Below are positions 50,089 through 58,985 of a stretch of DNA of 64,000 bases, piece by piece (positions within the stretch are counted from its first letter, which is position 1; every line of letters begins with the position of its first letter). The stretch is from contig CALFXJ010000006.1 of the NCBI GenBank assembly GCA_937958105.1, forward strand, positions 254,718 to 318,717. The letters are read 5' to 3'. The stretch comes from an uncultured Cellvibrio sp. (GTDB taxonomy: Bacteria > Pseudomonadota > Gammaproteobacteria > Pseudomonadales > Cellvibrionaceae). The position numbers and the translations under genes were made by a program. The notes below the pieces were generated by a model. It was not told the origin of the DNA, searched no databases, and worked only from the letters and a program-made list of their open reading frames with translations.

Positions 50089-50733
50089 TTGTTATTAATA
50101 TTTGACTGGGATGGAACCTTGAGTGACTCCACGGGAAAGATTACACAGGCCATGCAAATGGCTGCTGATGATATGGGGTGGGAGGTGCCGGAAGCCCGGG
50201 CTGTCCACGACATTATAGGATTGGGGTTGCCAGAGGCTATTGCTCAGCTGTTTCCCCTGAAGGATGAGGTTGAGCGCCAAGGGGTGCGGGAACGGTATGC
50301 GCTTCATTATATAGCGCTGGATCAGCAGGCGCCTTCCTTATTATTTCCGGCAGTTCAGGAGACGCTGGAGCATCTGCGCTCCGAGGGGCATCAGCTCACT
50401 ATCGCAACAGGCAAAAGTCGCCGGGGGCTGGACCGCGTGCTGGCGGGGTTGGGTATGTCCTCGTTTTTCCATTCAACCCGGTGTGCTGATGAAACTGCAT
50501 CCAAACCGCACCCGCTGATGCTGGAGCAGTTGCTGGAGGAGTTCGCCGTTCCTTCTGCGGAGGCGGTAATGATTGGTGATACGGAATATGACATGGCTAT
50601 GGCGCGCACTATCAACATGCCGCGTATCGCTGTAAGTTACGGGGCTCACCACGTGGAGCGGCTGCACCCCTATGAGCCGGAGCTGTGCATGGACCGGTTT
50701 GATGAGCTGCTCAGCTGGAAGCGTTTTGCTTAG
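50089..50733 (+). CDS. HAD-family phosphatase (phosphoglycolate-phosphatase-like)
   Basis: A 214-residue HAD-superfamily subclass IA hydrolase. It begins with the nucleophile motif FDWDGTLSDS (both aspartates present), has ATGKSRRGLDRVL as motif II and KPHPLMLEQLLEE with the conserved lysine, and GDTEYDMAMAR as the metal-binding motif. A helical cap lies at about 15-80. These enzymes cleave small phosphate esters; the substrate is unknown here. The gene starts at TTG 50089, with AGGAG nine bases upstream; no ATG lies at the correct place. It follows rluC by 18 bases and is likely co-transcribed. Confidence 0.93.
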   Translation: MLLIFDWDGTLSDSTGKITQAMQMAADDMGWEVPEARAVHDIIGLGLPEAIAQLFPLKDEVERQGVRERYALHYIALDQQAPSLLFPAVQETLEHLRSEGHQLTIATGKSRRGLDRVLAGLGMSSFFHSTRCADETASKPHPLMLEQLLEEFAVPSAEAVMIGDTEYDMAMARTINMPRIAVSYGAHHVERLHPYEPELCMDRFDELLSWKRFA

Positions 50734-51314
50734 CTTTGCAGGATATCGACCCCTTCTTTATTCAGCATATCAATCAGAGCGATCAGCGGGAGGCCGATCA
50801 GGGTATTGGGGTCCCGGCCTTCAAGTCGGTCAAACAGGCAGATGCCCAATCCTTCGGATTTGAAGCTGCCGGCACAGTTGTAGGGCTGTTCCCTGGTCAG
50901 ATAGTTCTCTATTTGACCTTCAGTGAGTTGACGAAACACCACCTGGTAGATCTCGCAGCAGGTCTGGGAGGTTTGGGTGGCGCTGTTAAAGAGTGTCAGG
51001 CCGGTATAAAAGGTTACCTGTCTGCCGCTCGCCTGGCGTAGCTGGGCTTTGGCGTTGGCATGGTTGCCGGGTTTGCCCAGGATCTGGTGATCGATGGCGG
51101 CCACCTGATCTGAGCCAATAATCAAGGCTGAAGGGTAGAGATGAGACAGGGCGGTAGCCTTGCGCAGCGAGAGTCTCTGAACCAGCTCGGCCGGGGGTTC
51201 GTTGATGGAGGGGGTTTCATCTATGTCGGGCGCGGCCCATTGGTAGTTGATCCCCAGTTTATCCAGCAGTTGACGACGGTATATTGAGCTGGAAGCCAAG
51301 ATAATATGTTGCAT
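50730..51314 (-). CDS. Maf-family 7-methyl-GTP pyrophosphatase (YceF type)
   Basis: A 194-residue Maf/Ham1-like nucleotide pyrophosphatase. E. coli YceF hydrolyses m7GTP. The start MQHIILASSSIYRRQLL and conserved LIIGSDQVAA with the catalytic Asp are visible. The EGRDPNTLIGLPL end is characteristic. The gene is convergent with the HAD gene, overlapping by four bases at the stops, and divergent from yceD. Distinction from Maf/YhdE (dTTPase) rests on overall similarity to YceF and on its position beside yceD, where YceF-type genes occur in many gammaproteobacteria. Confidence 0.93.
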   Translation of the reverse strand: MQHIILASSSIYRRQLLDKLGINYQWAAPDIDETPSINEPPAELVQRLSLRKATALSHLYPSALIIGSDQVAAIDHQILGKPGNHANAKAQLRQASGRQVTFYTGLTLFNSATQTSQTCCEIYQVVFRQLTEGQIENYLTREQPYNCAGSFKSEGLGICLFDRLEGRDPNTLIGLPLIALIDMLNKEGVDILQS

Positions 51315-51428
51315 GAAGCCCCCTTAATCATAGATAAGGGGGGTATTCTAAGGTTCAGACACTAAATAGCGCTATTTCCGTACATTTTCTTTGACAGATT
51401 TAGAGCAGATCCCTATTATTGCGCGCTT

Positions 51429-51965
51429 ATGTTTTCAGCCCCCTCACACAAACCCTTGCCTCGGCAGGGAGATCCGCGGAAGTTCGCCCAGCAGGGAATT
51501 TCTCTGGACGGCGTTATTCCTATAGTTGCTCTGCCGCGTTTGGCCGAGTCGCTTGAAGGAACCGAAGGCCAGGTGTTCGTAAAACTGGATTTTGGTATCA
51601 GTGAGGAAGGTAAAAAGGTAGTGTCTGGTAAAGCGCACGCTGACCTGGTTCTGGTTTGCCAGCGTTGTCTGACTCCGGTCTCCAAGCCCGTAGAATGTGA
51701 TATTTCTCTGGCGATAGTGTGGACTGAAGAAGAGGCTAAGGCGCTTCCCAAGCATCTGGATCCTTGGATTGTCGAGGAGATCAGTGCGGACTTCTTCGAA
51801 ATGGTCGAAGAAGAGTTATTGTTAAGCCTTCCTCCCGTGGCTTACCACGAGGAGCAGTGTGTTGACCCCGAACTCTTCCAGAGTGGTGAGCCAGTGGTCG
51901 TAAAACACGAGAAGAAGAACCCGTTTCAAGTGCTGGAGCAATTAAAGAGCTCGCCGAAAAAATAG
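51429..51965 (+). CDS. yceD: YceD (DUF177), 23S rRNA accumulation protein
   Basis: A 178-residue DUF177 protein with the CxxC pair LVCQRCLTPV and the acidic C-terminal segment PPVAYHEEQC. In bacteria and plants, DUF177 proteins are needed for accumulation of 23S rRNA. It is directly upstream of rpmF, the usual operon partner. The start at ATG 51429 follows a 115-base gap from the divergent maf gene; the upstream ribosome binding site is weak. Exact molecular activity is not known. Confidence 0.93.
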   Translation: MFSAPSHKPLPRQGDPRKFAQQGISLDGVIPIVALPRLAESLEGTEGQVFVKLDFGISEEGKKVVSGKAHADLVLVCQRCLTPVSKPVECDISLAIVWTEEEAKALPKHLDPWIVEEISADFFEMVEEELLLSLPPVAYHEEQCVDPELFQSGEPVVVKHEKKNPFQVLEQLKSSPKK

Positions 51966-52006
51966 AGGCGCCTCGGCTTCAGTGTATATGTCATCAGGAG
52001 ATCATC

Positions 52007-52189
52007 ATGGCCGTACAGCAAAACAAAAAATCCCGTTCCAAGCGTGACATGCGTCGTTCACACGATGCTTTGACCGGACCTACTTTGTCCGTAGATGCAA
52101 CCAGCGGTGAAAAACACCTGCGTCATCACGTAACTGCAGACGGTTTCTACCGCGGCCGTAAAGTGATCGACAAAGGCGCTAACGAGTAA
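52007..52189 (+). CDS. rpmF: 50S ribosomal protein L32
   Basis: A 60-residue small ribosomal protein beginning MAVQQNKKSRSKRDMRRSHD, which is the family hallmark, and ending with GRKVIDKGANE. The zinc-binding cysteine pair of some L32 proteins is absent, so it is a cysteine-less (C-) form. AGGAG eight bases upstream supports the start. It lies between yceD and plsX, as in most gammaproteobacteria, linking ribosome and phospholipid synthesis in one operon. Confidence 0.97.
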   Translation: MAVQQNKKSRSKRDMRRSHDALTGPTLSVDATSGEKHLRHHVTADGFYRGRKVIDKGANE

Positions 52190-52216
52190 TTTGTCAGGCA
52201 ACAAGACGATCTAACA

Positions 52217-53233
52217 TTGTCTGAAAAAATTCGTATAGCGGTTGACGCTATGAGCGGGGACTTAGGTCCCCGCGTTGTTATTGCAGCGGCTATTCATTTT
52301 GTCGCGACCTTCCCTGAAGTAGAGCTGTTGTTGGTCGGTGATCAGGATCAAATCCAGGCCTTACTTTCCTCAAATGCTATTCCTGCGCACCCAGCCATTC
52401 GTGTCCTGCACGCTCCAGATGTTGTTGCGATGCATGAAGACCCTCTGTCAGCCTTGCGCCACAAAAAAAACTCTTCAATGTGGCAGGCGTTATTGCTGGT
52501 TCAAAACGGTGCTGCCGATGCTTGTGTCAGTGCAGGTAATACGGGCGCTTTGATGGCGATCAGTAAGTATCTTTTGAAAACCTTTCCAGGTATTGATCGC
52601 CCAGCTATCTGTAAATCATTACCGGTGGAGCAGAGCAGCAGTTATATGCTGGATTTGGGAGCAAATCTCACCTGTACGGCAGAGCAGCTGCATCAATTCG
52701 CATTGATGGGGAGCGTGCTGGCTGCTTCTTCAGGAATCAGTGAGCCTACAGTTGCTTTGCTGAACGTAGGTGTGGAAGAAACCAAGGGAACAGAGGTCAT
52801 CAGACGCTGCCATGAGTTGCTGTCCACCGATAAGCAGCTCAACTATGTGGGATTTATGGAAAGCGATGCTATATTTTTTGGGCGCGCCAACGTGATTGTG
52901 TGTGACGGCTTTGCAGGTAATGTGGCTCTAAAATCCAGCGAAGGAGTGGCGCGTTTGATCGCCCAGAAAATACAAAAAAGTTTCGCCCGCCGCTGGTATC
53001 TTGGATTGCTTGCAATATTCATGCGGCCACTTTTGCAGGAATGGCGGCGCGACTTGAATCCGGGAGCTTATAATGGTGCAAGTTTCTTAGGTTTGCAGAA
53101 GCCAGTGGTAAAAAGTCACGGCAGTGCCGATGAGCATGCATTTTATCAGGCATTAAGTGTTGCGATGGAACAGGTGGTGCAAAAGGTTCCGGCTCGTATT
53201 CAAGATGCGCTGAGTGCGGCATCTAAAGATTAA
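52217..53233 (+). CDS. plsX: Phosphate acyltransferase PlsX
   Basis: A 338-residue enzyme that converts acyl-ACP to acyl-phosphate for PlsY in phospholipid synthesis. Family segments visible are IRIAVDAMSGDLGP at the N-terminus, the GNTGALMA motif, and the CDGFAGNVALKSSEG substrate motif. The gene starts at TTG 52217, because the N-terminal strand begins there and the next ATG (in AVDAMSGD) would remove it; the Shine-Dalgarno sequence is weak. fabH, which often follows plsX, is absent. A 45-base gap leads to fabD. Confidence 0.96.
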   Translation: MSEKIRIAVDAMSGDLGPRVVIAAAIHFVATFPEVELLLVGDQDQIQALLSSNAIPAHPAIRVLHAPDVVAMHEDPLSALRHKKNSSMWQALLLVQNGAADACVSAGNTGALMAISKYLLKTFPGIDRPAICKSLPVEQSSSYMLDLGANLTCTAEQLHQFALMGSVLAASSGISEPTVALLNVGVEETKGTEVIRRCHELLSTDKQLNYVGFMESDAIFFGRANVIVCDGFAGNVALKSSEGVARLIAQKIQKSFARRWYLGLLAIFMRPLLQEWRRDLNPGAYNGASFLGLQKPVVKSHGSADEHAFYQALSVAMEQVVQKVPARIQDALSAASKD

Positions 53234-53278
53234 CCATAAAATATTTTTTATTTTTCAATCACAACAAGTGAAATCTTT

Positions 53279-54220
53279 ATGACTCTATCTCATCTTGCTT
53301 TTGTTTTTCCTGGGCAGGGTTCCCAGAAGATCGGCCTGTTATCGGAATTGGCCAGTCAGCATGCTCTCGTCACAGAGACATTTTCAGAGGCTTCCTCTGT
53401 GCTGGGCTATGACATGTGGGACCTGGTGCAGAATGGTACTCAAGAAGATATCAATATGACGGAGCGCACCCAGCCATTGCTGCTGACCGCGAGTGTTGCG
53501 GTGTGGCGTGTATGGCAGCAACAAGGTGGAGCACAGCCTGCGTTCGTTGCAGGGCATAGTCTGGGTGAGTGGTCTGCTTTGGTTTGTGCCGGTGTGGTTG
53601 GGTTCGCCGATGCTGTAAAGCTGGTTCAACAGCGCGGAAAATTCATGCAGGAAGCTGTGCCTGCGGGACAGGGCGCCATGGCGGCAATCATCGGGCTCGA
53701 CGATCAGCTTATTATTGAAGCCTGCAAAAAAGCAGAGCAGGGCGAAGTAGTTTCGGCAGTGAACTTCAACTCCCCGGGTCAGGTAGTTATCGCCGGTGCA
53801 GCCGCAGCAGTAGAGCGGGCCAGTGCATTGTGTAAAGAGGCTGGAGCAAAACGTGCGTTGCCTCTGCCGGTAAGCGCGCCTTTCCATACATCGCTTATGC
53901 AGCCTGCTGCAGAAAAACTGGCCGAACAGATTCACAGTACGTCCTTTTCGGCTCCGCGTATTCCTGTGGTTCATAATGTAACAGCGGAATCTGAAAGTGA
54001 TCCGGAAAAAATCAAAGCGCTGATGATTGAACAGATTTTCAGTGCGGTGCGCTGGGTTGAGTGTGTCAATACATTATCGGCGCGTGGCGTGACTACAACA
54101 GTTGAGTGTGGTCCAGGAAAAGTTCTCTCGGGATTGAATAAAAGAATTAATAAGGACCTGAATACCCTCTCCATCGAAACTCCGGACGAACTCTCGAGTG
54201 CGTTGGAAACTTTAAATTAA
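53279..54220 (+). CDS. fabD: Malonyl-CoA:ACP transacylase FabD
   Basis: A 313-residue acyltransferase that loads malonyl groups onto acyl carrier protein at the start of fatty-acid elongation. The oxyanion-loop PGQGSQ is at 11-16 and the nucleophile Ser94 is in VAGHSLGE. Family histidine and arginine motifs follow, and the length is normal. The stop TAA overlaps the upstream in-frame ATG of fabG by one base. The gene is preceded directly by plsX without fabH. Confidence 0.97.
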   Translation: MTLSHLAFVFPGQGSQKIGLLSELASQHALVTETFSEASSVLGYDMWDLVQNGTQEDINMTERTQPLLLTASVAVWRVWQQQGGAQPAFVAGHSLGEWSALVCAGVVGFADAVKLVQQRGKFMQEAVPAGQGAMAAIIGLDDQLIIEACKKAEQGEVVSAVNFNSPGQVVIAGAAAAVERASALCKEAGAKRALPLPVSAPFHTSLMQPAAEKLAEQIHSTSFSAPRIPVVHNVTAESESDPEKIKALMIEQIFSAVRWVECVNTLSARGVTTTVECGPGKVLSGLNKRINKDLNTLSIETPDELSSALETLN

Positions 54221-54231
54221 TGGTGAAGACG

Positions 54232-54978
54232 ATGATAAATTTAAACGATAAGGTTGCTCTGGTTACTGGTGCCAGTCGTGGTATCGGTGCTGCAATTGCA
54301 GAACAGCTGGGCGCTGCAGGTGCGACTGTTATTGGTACAGCAACGAGTGAATCCGGTGCAGAAAAAATATCTGCGCGGTTAAAGGAGCTGGGTATCAAGG
54401 GGACCGGAAAGGTACTGAATGTGACCGACGCTGATTCGGTGGCCGAATTGTTGAAAAGTGTTCAAGAAGAATTCGGGACGCCTGCTATTCTCGTCAATAA
54501 TGCGGGCATCACCAAAGATAACCTGTTGATGCGGATGAGTGACGACGAGTGGTTCGATGTTATTAATACAAACCTCAGCTCAATCTTCCGTTTAAGTAAA
54601 GCAGTGCTGCGCGGGATGATGAAGGCTCGCTGGGGTCGGATTATCAACATCAGCTCGGTAGTGGGTTCAATGGGTAATGCCGGTCAGTCGAATTATGCAG
54701 CGACTAAAGCCGGTGTATCAGGTTTTGCACGCTCTCTGGCTGCAGAAGTAGGCTCACGCGGTATCACGGTGAATACGGTTGCACCGGGTTTTATTGACAC
54801 AGATATGACCAGAGGCCTGCCCGAGGAACAAAAAGCCGGATTGTTGTCCAACATCCCATTGGGGCGCCTGGGTAAACCCGAAGAAATTGCTGCAGTTGTG
54901 GTTTTTTTGGCCAGCGATGCGGCCGCCTATGTCAGTGGTGAGACTATTCACGTCAACGGCGGCCTTTACATGAACTGA
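54232..54978 (+). CDS. fabG: 3-oxoacyl-ACP reductase FabG
   Basis: A 248-residue NADPH-dependent short-chain dehydrogenase that reduces 3-ketoacyl-ACP. The cofactor motif TGASRGIG and the Ser-Tyr-Lys active site (SSVVGS...SNYAATKAG) are present, and the C-terminus SGETIHVNGGLYMN is typical. The start at MINLNDKV aligns with other FabG proteins; the in-frame ATG at 54220 overlaps the fabD stop and lacks a clear ribosome site. The enzyme belongs to the core type II fatty-acid synthesis set. Confidence 0.97.
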   Translation: MINLNDKVALVTGASRGIGAAIAEQLGAAGATVIGTATSESGAEKISARLKELGIKGTGKVLNVTDADSVAELLKSVQEEFGTPAILVNNAGITKDNLLMRMSDDEWFDVINTNLSSIFRLSKAVLRGMMKARWGRIINISSVVGSMGNAGQSNYAATKAGVSGFARSLAAEVGSRGITVNTVAPGFIDTDMTRGLPEEQKAGLLSNIPLGRLGKPEEIAAVVVFLASDAAAYVSGETIHVNGGLYMN

Positions 54979-54998
54979 TAAAGGGATTTAAGTCTTTG

Positions 54999-55022
54999 TT
55001 TTTAATGAGAATTCATTAAAAA
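54999..55022. promoter_or_regulatory. Perfect AT-rich palindrome between fabG and acpP
   Basis: TTTTTAATGA and TCATTAAAAA pair perfectly over 10 bases around GAAT. It may be a terminator-like hairpin or an operator, 25-50 bases before the acpP promoter. Confidence 0.45.
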
Positions 55023-55046
55023 AACGAAGATTTTCGGCAGGATGCA

Positions 55047-55074
55047 TTACAACGCGGCAAAATAGATGTAAAAT
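55047..55074 (+). promoter_or_regulatory. Putative acpP promoter
   Basis: TTACAA (55047-55052), a 16-base spacer and TAAAAT (55069-55074) lie about 98 bases before the acpP ATG. Strong separate transcription of acpP is known in E. coli, which fits. Confidence 0.55.
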
Positions 55075-55171
55075 GCGCGTCGATTTTGGCCGAAACATTA
55101 TGAAGGAACCACCTTCGTGGTTTCACAAGTGACGGTTTCGTCGATACTACCACTAGGAGTTAAATAGCATC

Positions 55172-55408
55172 ATGAGCAGCATTGAAGAACGCGTAAAAAA
55201 AATCGTTGCTGAGCAACTGGGTGTGAAAGAAGAAGAAGTTAAAAACGAAGCTTCTTTTGTAGAAGATCTGGGTGCTGACTCACTCGATACCGTAGAGCTG
55301 GTTATGGCTCTGGAAGAAGAGTTCGAAACAGAAATCCCCGATGAAGAAGCTGAGAAAATCACCACAGTTCAGCTGGCTATCGATTACATCAACGCCAACC
55401 TGGCGTAA
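55172..55408 (+). CDS. acpP: Acyl carrier protein
   Basis: A 78-residue ACP. The phosphopantetheine attachment is Ser37 in LGADSLDTVELVMALEEEF, and the sequence is near-identical in design to other proteobacterial ACPs, with many acidic residues. It carries growing acyl chains for FabD, FabG and FabF encoded around it. AGGAGTT precedes the ATG. A separate promoter and a terminator flank it, allowing higher expression than the neighbouring enzymes. Confidence 0.98.
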   Translation: MSSIEERVKKIVAEQLGVKEEEVKNEASFVEDLGADSLDTVELVMALEEEFETEIPDEEAEKITTVQLAIDYINANLA

Positions 55409-55438
55409 TCTTCAAAGTCGCTGATTATCTGTCTTCGT

Positions 55439-55478
55439 AAAAAGCCGTATTATTGCGAAATAGTACGGCTTTTTCTTT
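55439..55478 (+). terminator. Terminator downstream of acpP
   Basis: A perfect 11-bp stem AAAAAGCCGTA/TACGGCTTTTT (55439-55449, 55464-55474), then T-rich CTTTTG. Confidence 0.88.
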
Positions 55479-55598
55479 TGCAAGTTTTCCGGCAGTCATT
55501 CTGTCGGTAACTGTAGTCAGCGCGATAAAGAAATGCCTTTCCCATGCATTTGAAGTTTTTATCCCGCCAATTCCCTACTGTTTTGGAGAGTCTTTAAC

Positions 55599-56840
55599 GT
55601 GTCGCGTAGAAGAGTGGTTGTAACTGGTCTCGGTATGGTCAGCTCGCTGGGTAATACCGTGGCTGATACCTGGCATGGCATTGTGAACGGCAAAAGCGGT
55701 GTGGAAACTATCTCCACTTTTGATGCTTCAGCTTTTACAACGCAATTCAGCGCATCCGTGAAAAACCTGGTGATTGATGATTATTTTTCCGGTAAAGACG
55801 CGCGCAAGATGGATCCGTTTATCCAATATGGAATGGTGGCCGGTATCCAGGCGATCCGCGATGCTGGTCTTGAGGTTTCTGAGGCGAACGCAGGCCGTAT
55901 CGGTGTGTCCATCGGTTCCGGTATTGGTGGAATCGGGACCATAGAAGAGGGCACTCTGGTGGTGGAGCATAAAGGACCGCGCCGTATGTCGCCGTTTTTC
56001 GTCCCCAGTGCCATCATCAATATGATTTCTGGCAATCTGTCGATTATGTACGGTATGCGAGGCCCCAATATTGCGTTGACTACGGCCTGTACCACGGGTA
56101 CTCACAGTATTGGCTTCGCTGCTCGGATGATCCAGTACGGTGACGCGGATGTCATGGTGGCTGGTGGTGCAGAGATGGCCACAACCCCGGTGGGGCTGGG
56201 TGGCTTCGCTGCTGCCCGCGCCTTGTCTACCCGTAACGATAATCCGCAGGCCGCCAGTCGTCCTTGGGATAAGGATCGCGACGGGTTTGTGTTGGGCGAC
56301 GGAGCTGGTGTGTTGGTATTGGAAGAATACGAACATGCGAAAGCTCGTGGCGCCAGAATATACGCAGAATTGATTGGCTTTGGGATGAGCGGCGACGCTT
56401 ATCACATGACCTCGCCGCCAGAAGATGGCTCCGGGGCGGCAGCGTCCATGGTCAACGCCATCAAGGATGCTGGAATCCCGGTCAGTGCCATCAACTACAT
56501 CAACGCCCATGGCACCTCAACGCCGGCTGGAGACAAGGCTGAATGTCAAGCTGTCAAGTCAGTGATGGGAGCTGCAGTAGAGCAGGTAGCGGTCAGTTCG
56601 ACCAAATCCATGATTGGTCACCTGCTGGGAGCTGCCGGCGCGGTAGAGGCGATCTTCAGCATTTTAGCCATTCGTGATCAGGTCGCCCCACCGACTATCA
56701 ATCTGGACAATCCGGACGAAGGCTGCGATATCAATCTTGTGCCCCACACGGCTCAAGAGCGCAAGATAGACGCGGTGCTGTCTAACTCGTTTGGATTTGG
56801 CGGTACCAACGGGTCCTTGATCTTCCGTAAGTTGAGCTGA
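55599..56840 (+). CDS. fabF: 3-oxoacyl-ACP synthase II FabF
   Basis: A 413-residue condensing enzyme that elongates fatty acids and controls cis-vaccenate formation. The catalytic Cys164 is in TTACTTGTHS, with His304 in NAHGTSTPAGD and His341 in SMIGHLLGAAG forming the Cys-His-His set. It starts at GTG 55599, with TTGGAGAG before it, because family members begin MSRRRVVVTG. A terminator follows. It is separated from acpP by 190 bases. Confidence 0.97.
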   Translation: MSRRRVVVTGLGMVSSLGNTVADTWHGIVNGKSGVETISTFDASAFTTQFSASVKNLVIDDYFSGKDARKMDPFIQYGMVAGIQAIRDAGLEVSEANAGRIGVSIGSGIGGIGTIEEGTLVVEHKGPRRMSPFFVPSAIINMISGNLSIMYGMRGPNIALTTACTTGTHSIGFAARMIQYGDADVMVAGGAEMATTPVGLGGFAAARALSTRNDNPQAASRPWDKDRDGFVLGDGAGVLVLEEYEHAKARGARIYAELIGFGMSGDAYHMTSPPEDGSGAAASMVNAIKDAGIPVSAINYINAHGTSTPAGDKAECQAVKSVMGAAVEQVAVSSTKSMIGHLLGAAGAVEAIFSILAIRDQVAPPTINLDNPDEGCDINLVPHTAQERKIDAVLSNSFGFGGTNGSLIFRKLS

Positions 56841-56863
56841 TCCAGATTTGATCTTCCCCTCTC

Positions 56864-56895
56864 AAAAATGCCGGGTCTTACAGCCTGGCATTTTT
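56864..56895 (+). terminator. Terminator downstream of fabF
   Basis: The stem AAAAATGCCGGG/CCTGGCATTTTT has 11 of 12 pairs and an 8-base loop; the T-run is part of the right arm. pabC begins 33 bases later. Confidence 0.75.
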
Positions 56896-56928
56896 GTATC
56901 GGCGTAAAATTTTGTATAGACTCCGCCG

Positions 56929-57792
56929 ATGTCCAATCAATTTCCTCTTATCTCTGTTAATGGTGTATTCAATGGGACAGTGTCACCGCTGGACCGTGGT
57001 TTTGCCTATGGGGACGGTATTTTTGAGACCTGCCGTTATCAGGCGGGGGCGATACCTTTATGGGAATTTCATCGTCACCGGTTAACAGGGGCATGTCAGA
57101 CGCTGATGATTCCTCTCGATTACTCGCTTCTGGAGGCCCACCTCACCAGCGTGGTCCAGCGAGTGCAAAATCTGGGAGGAAGGGATGGGGTCATAAAAAT
57201 CCTCGTAACACGGGGGCAGGGAGGGCGAGGCTACGCCCTCCCGGAGCAGGTTTCTCCAACAATCTGCATCATCTTTTTTGATGCAGTGCCCGATAGCCCA
57301 CAGAACATCCGCATACGGCTCTGTCGGCAACGATTATCCCGGAACAGTGGTCTGGCGGGACTCAAACACCTGAATCGTCTTGAGCAGGTCATGGCTCGTG
57401 CAGAGTGGGTCAATGAATATCACGAGGGATTGATGCTTGATGACGAAGGCAGTGTTGTGGAAGTCACAGCCGGCAATGTTTTCCTGGTCAGGGATAAACA
57501 GCTCATCACGCCAGACCTGTCAGATGCTGGAGTTGCGGGGATAATGCGGCGGATAATTGTTGAGCGGCTGGCGCCCGGTCTGAAATTGCCAGTGACGATA
57601 AAAAAGGTGTCTCTGGCGGAGTTGCTGGCCGCCGATGAGGTTTTTGTCTGTAACAGTATCCGGGGCATTATGTCGGTAAGTGCATTGGACGGAGACTTTC
57701 CTGCCCAGTATCACCGTCATGAAGTAACGCACAGCCTGCAGGATCAATTGACGATATTGTTGCGTGATGAGGCTGCTGAAGCGAGCTGTTAA
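56929..57792 (+). CDS. pabC: Aminodeoxychorismate lyase PabC
   Basis: A 287-residue fold type IV PLP enzyme that splits 4-amino-4-deoxychorismate to p-aminobenzoate and pyruvate for folate synthesis. The opening DRGFAYGDGIFETCR and the ILVTRGQGGRGYALP segment are typical. The catalytic lysine is in GLKHLNRLEQVMA, and VVEVTAGNVFLV and CNSIRGIM follow. The position between fabF and mltG is the conserved one. The start ATG is preceded only by a weak ribosome site. Confidence 0.95.
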   Translation: MSNQFPLISVNGVFNGTVSPLDRGFAYGDGIFETCRYQAGAIPLWEFHRHRLTGACQTLMIPLDYSLLEAHLTSVVQRVQNLGGRDGVIKILVTRGQGGRGYALPEQVSPTICIIFFDAVPDSPQNIRIRLCRQRLSRNSGLAGLKHLNRLEQVMARAEWVNEYHEGLMLDDEGSVVEVTAGNVFLVRDKQLITPDLSDAGVAGIMRRIIVERLAPGLKLPVTIKKVSLAELLAADEVFVCNSIRGIMSVSALDGDFPAQYHRHEVTHSLQDQLTILLRDEAAEASC

Positions 57793-57795
57793 AAA

Positions 57796-58869
57796 GTGTT
57801 TAAAATTCTTAAAAAAATAATACGGTTTTTCCTGGTGCTGGCTCTGTTGATGGTATTAGCTGGTGTAGTCGCCGGAATTTACTTTAAGCATTGGCTGACT
57901 ACGCCGCTCAATCTGCCTGAGTCCGGATACACCTATCAGCTTCAGTCTGGTCGAGTGCTTGGGCATCTGGCTCACGATCTTTCCCGGCAGGGTTTCCTGA
58001 CACATCCCCGTTTACTGACGGTGTACGCCCGAGCTTCCGGGGCTACCACTATCCACGCCGGTGAGTACTACTTGCACCATGGAATTACCCCGCAGCAATT
58101 GCTGGAGAAGTTACGCAAGGGTGAGGTGGTGTTGTACCAGGTAACACTGGTGGAAGGATGGACATTCCGCCAGGCGCTCGCGCTGCTTCATTCAAAGGAC
58201 AACATCAGACCGCTGTTAAAAGACAAGACACAGGCAGAACAGCTGGCGCTTCTGGATTTGCCGATTGATCATCCGGAAGGTTGGTTTTTTCCCGACACTT
58301 ACGTCTATTCCCGTGATACCTCTGATGTGGAAATCCTCCGCAGAGCTCATCGGCAGATGCAGCAGTTACTGCAACAATTGTGGGATAGTCGCGCTGAAAA
58401 TCTTCCCTACAAATCTGCCTATGATGCATTGATCATGGCCTCGATCGTGGAGCGGGAGACGGGCGCGGAATGGGAGCGGGACCAGATTGCCGGTGTGTTT
58501 GTCCGTCGGTTACAGACAGGCATGCGTCTGCAGACAGACCCGACCGTGATTTATGGAATGGGAGACTCCTTTAAAGGCAAAATAACGCGCAAGGATCTTC
58601 AGACAGCCACCCCTTACAATACCTATGTCATCCGGGGCTTGCCTCCAACACCCATTTCCTTGCCCGGCCGCGCGGCATTGCATGCGACGCTCAATCCGGC
58701 GGATGGTGATGCACTTTATTTTGTTGCAAAGGGTGATGGCACAACGCACTTTTCTGCGACATTAGCTGAGCATAACCGGGCGGTACGACGCTATCAATTG
58801 AATCGTCGCTCCGATTATCGCTCGACCATTAAAGCCGGCCAGACGGTGGAACCGCAGGTTAATCCGTAA
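57796..58869 (+). CDS. mltG: Endolytic murein transglycosylase MltG
   Basis: A 357-residue inner-membrane lytic transglycosylase (YceG) that cuts nascent glycan strands and so sets peptidoglycan strand length. The N-terminal membrane anchor is at about 9-29, a LysM-like part follows, and the catalytic domain holds Glu219 in ASIVERETGAE, equivalent to E. coli Glu218. It starts at GTG 57796, three bases after the pabC stop. The genes tmk and holB that usually follow mltG are not here; glnS follows instead after 116 bases. Confidence 0.96.
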   Translation: MFKILKKIIRFFLVLALLMVLAGVVAGIYFKHWLTTPLNLPESGYTYQLQSGRVLGHLAHDLSRQGFLTHPRLLTVYARASGATTIHAGEYYLHHGITPQQLLEKLRKGEVVLYQVTLVEGWTFRQALALLHSKDNIRPLLKDKTQAEQLALLDLPIDHPEGWFFPDTYVYSRDTSDVEILRRAHRQMQQLLQQLWDSRAENLPYKSAYDALIMASIVERETGAEWERDQIAGVFVRRLQTGMRLQTDPTVIYGMGDSFKGKITRKDLQTATPYNTYVIRGLPPTPISLPGRAALHATLNPADGDALYFVAKGDGTTHFSATLAEHNRAVRRYQLNRRSDYRSTIKAGQTVEPQVNP

Positions 58870-58985
58870 CCAATTTGGCCCCGGTAGGAAAAGCTGGTGT
58901 GAGTCGTTACAATGGCCTCTTTTGCCGGCCTTGACTGGCGGCTGATTATCGACTGATACAGGCTACTAACCGGACGCTATCCCGT

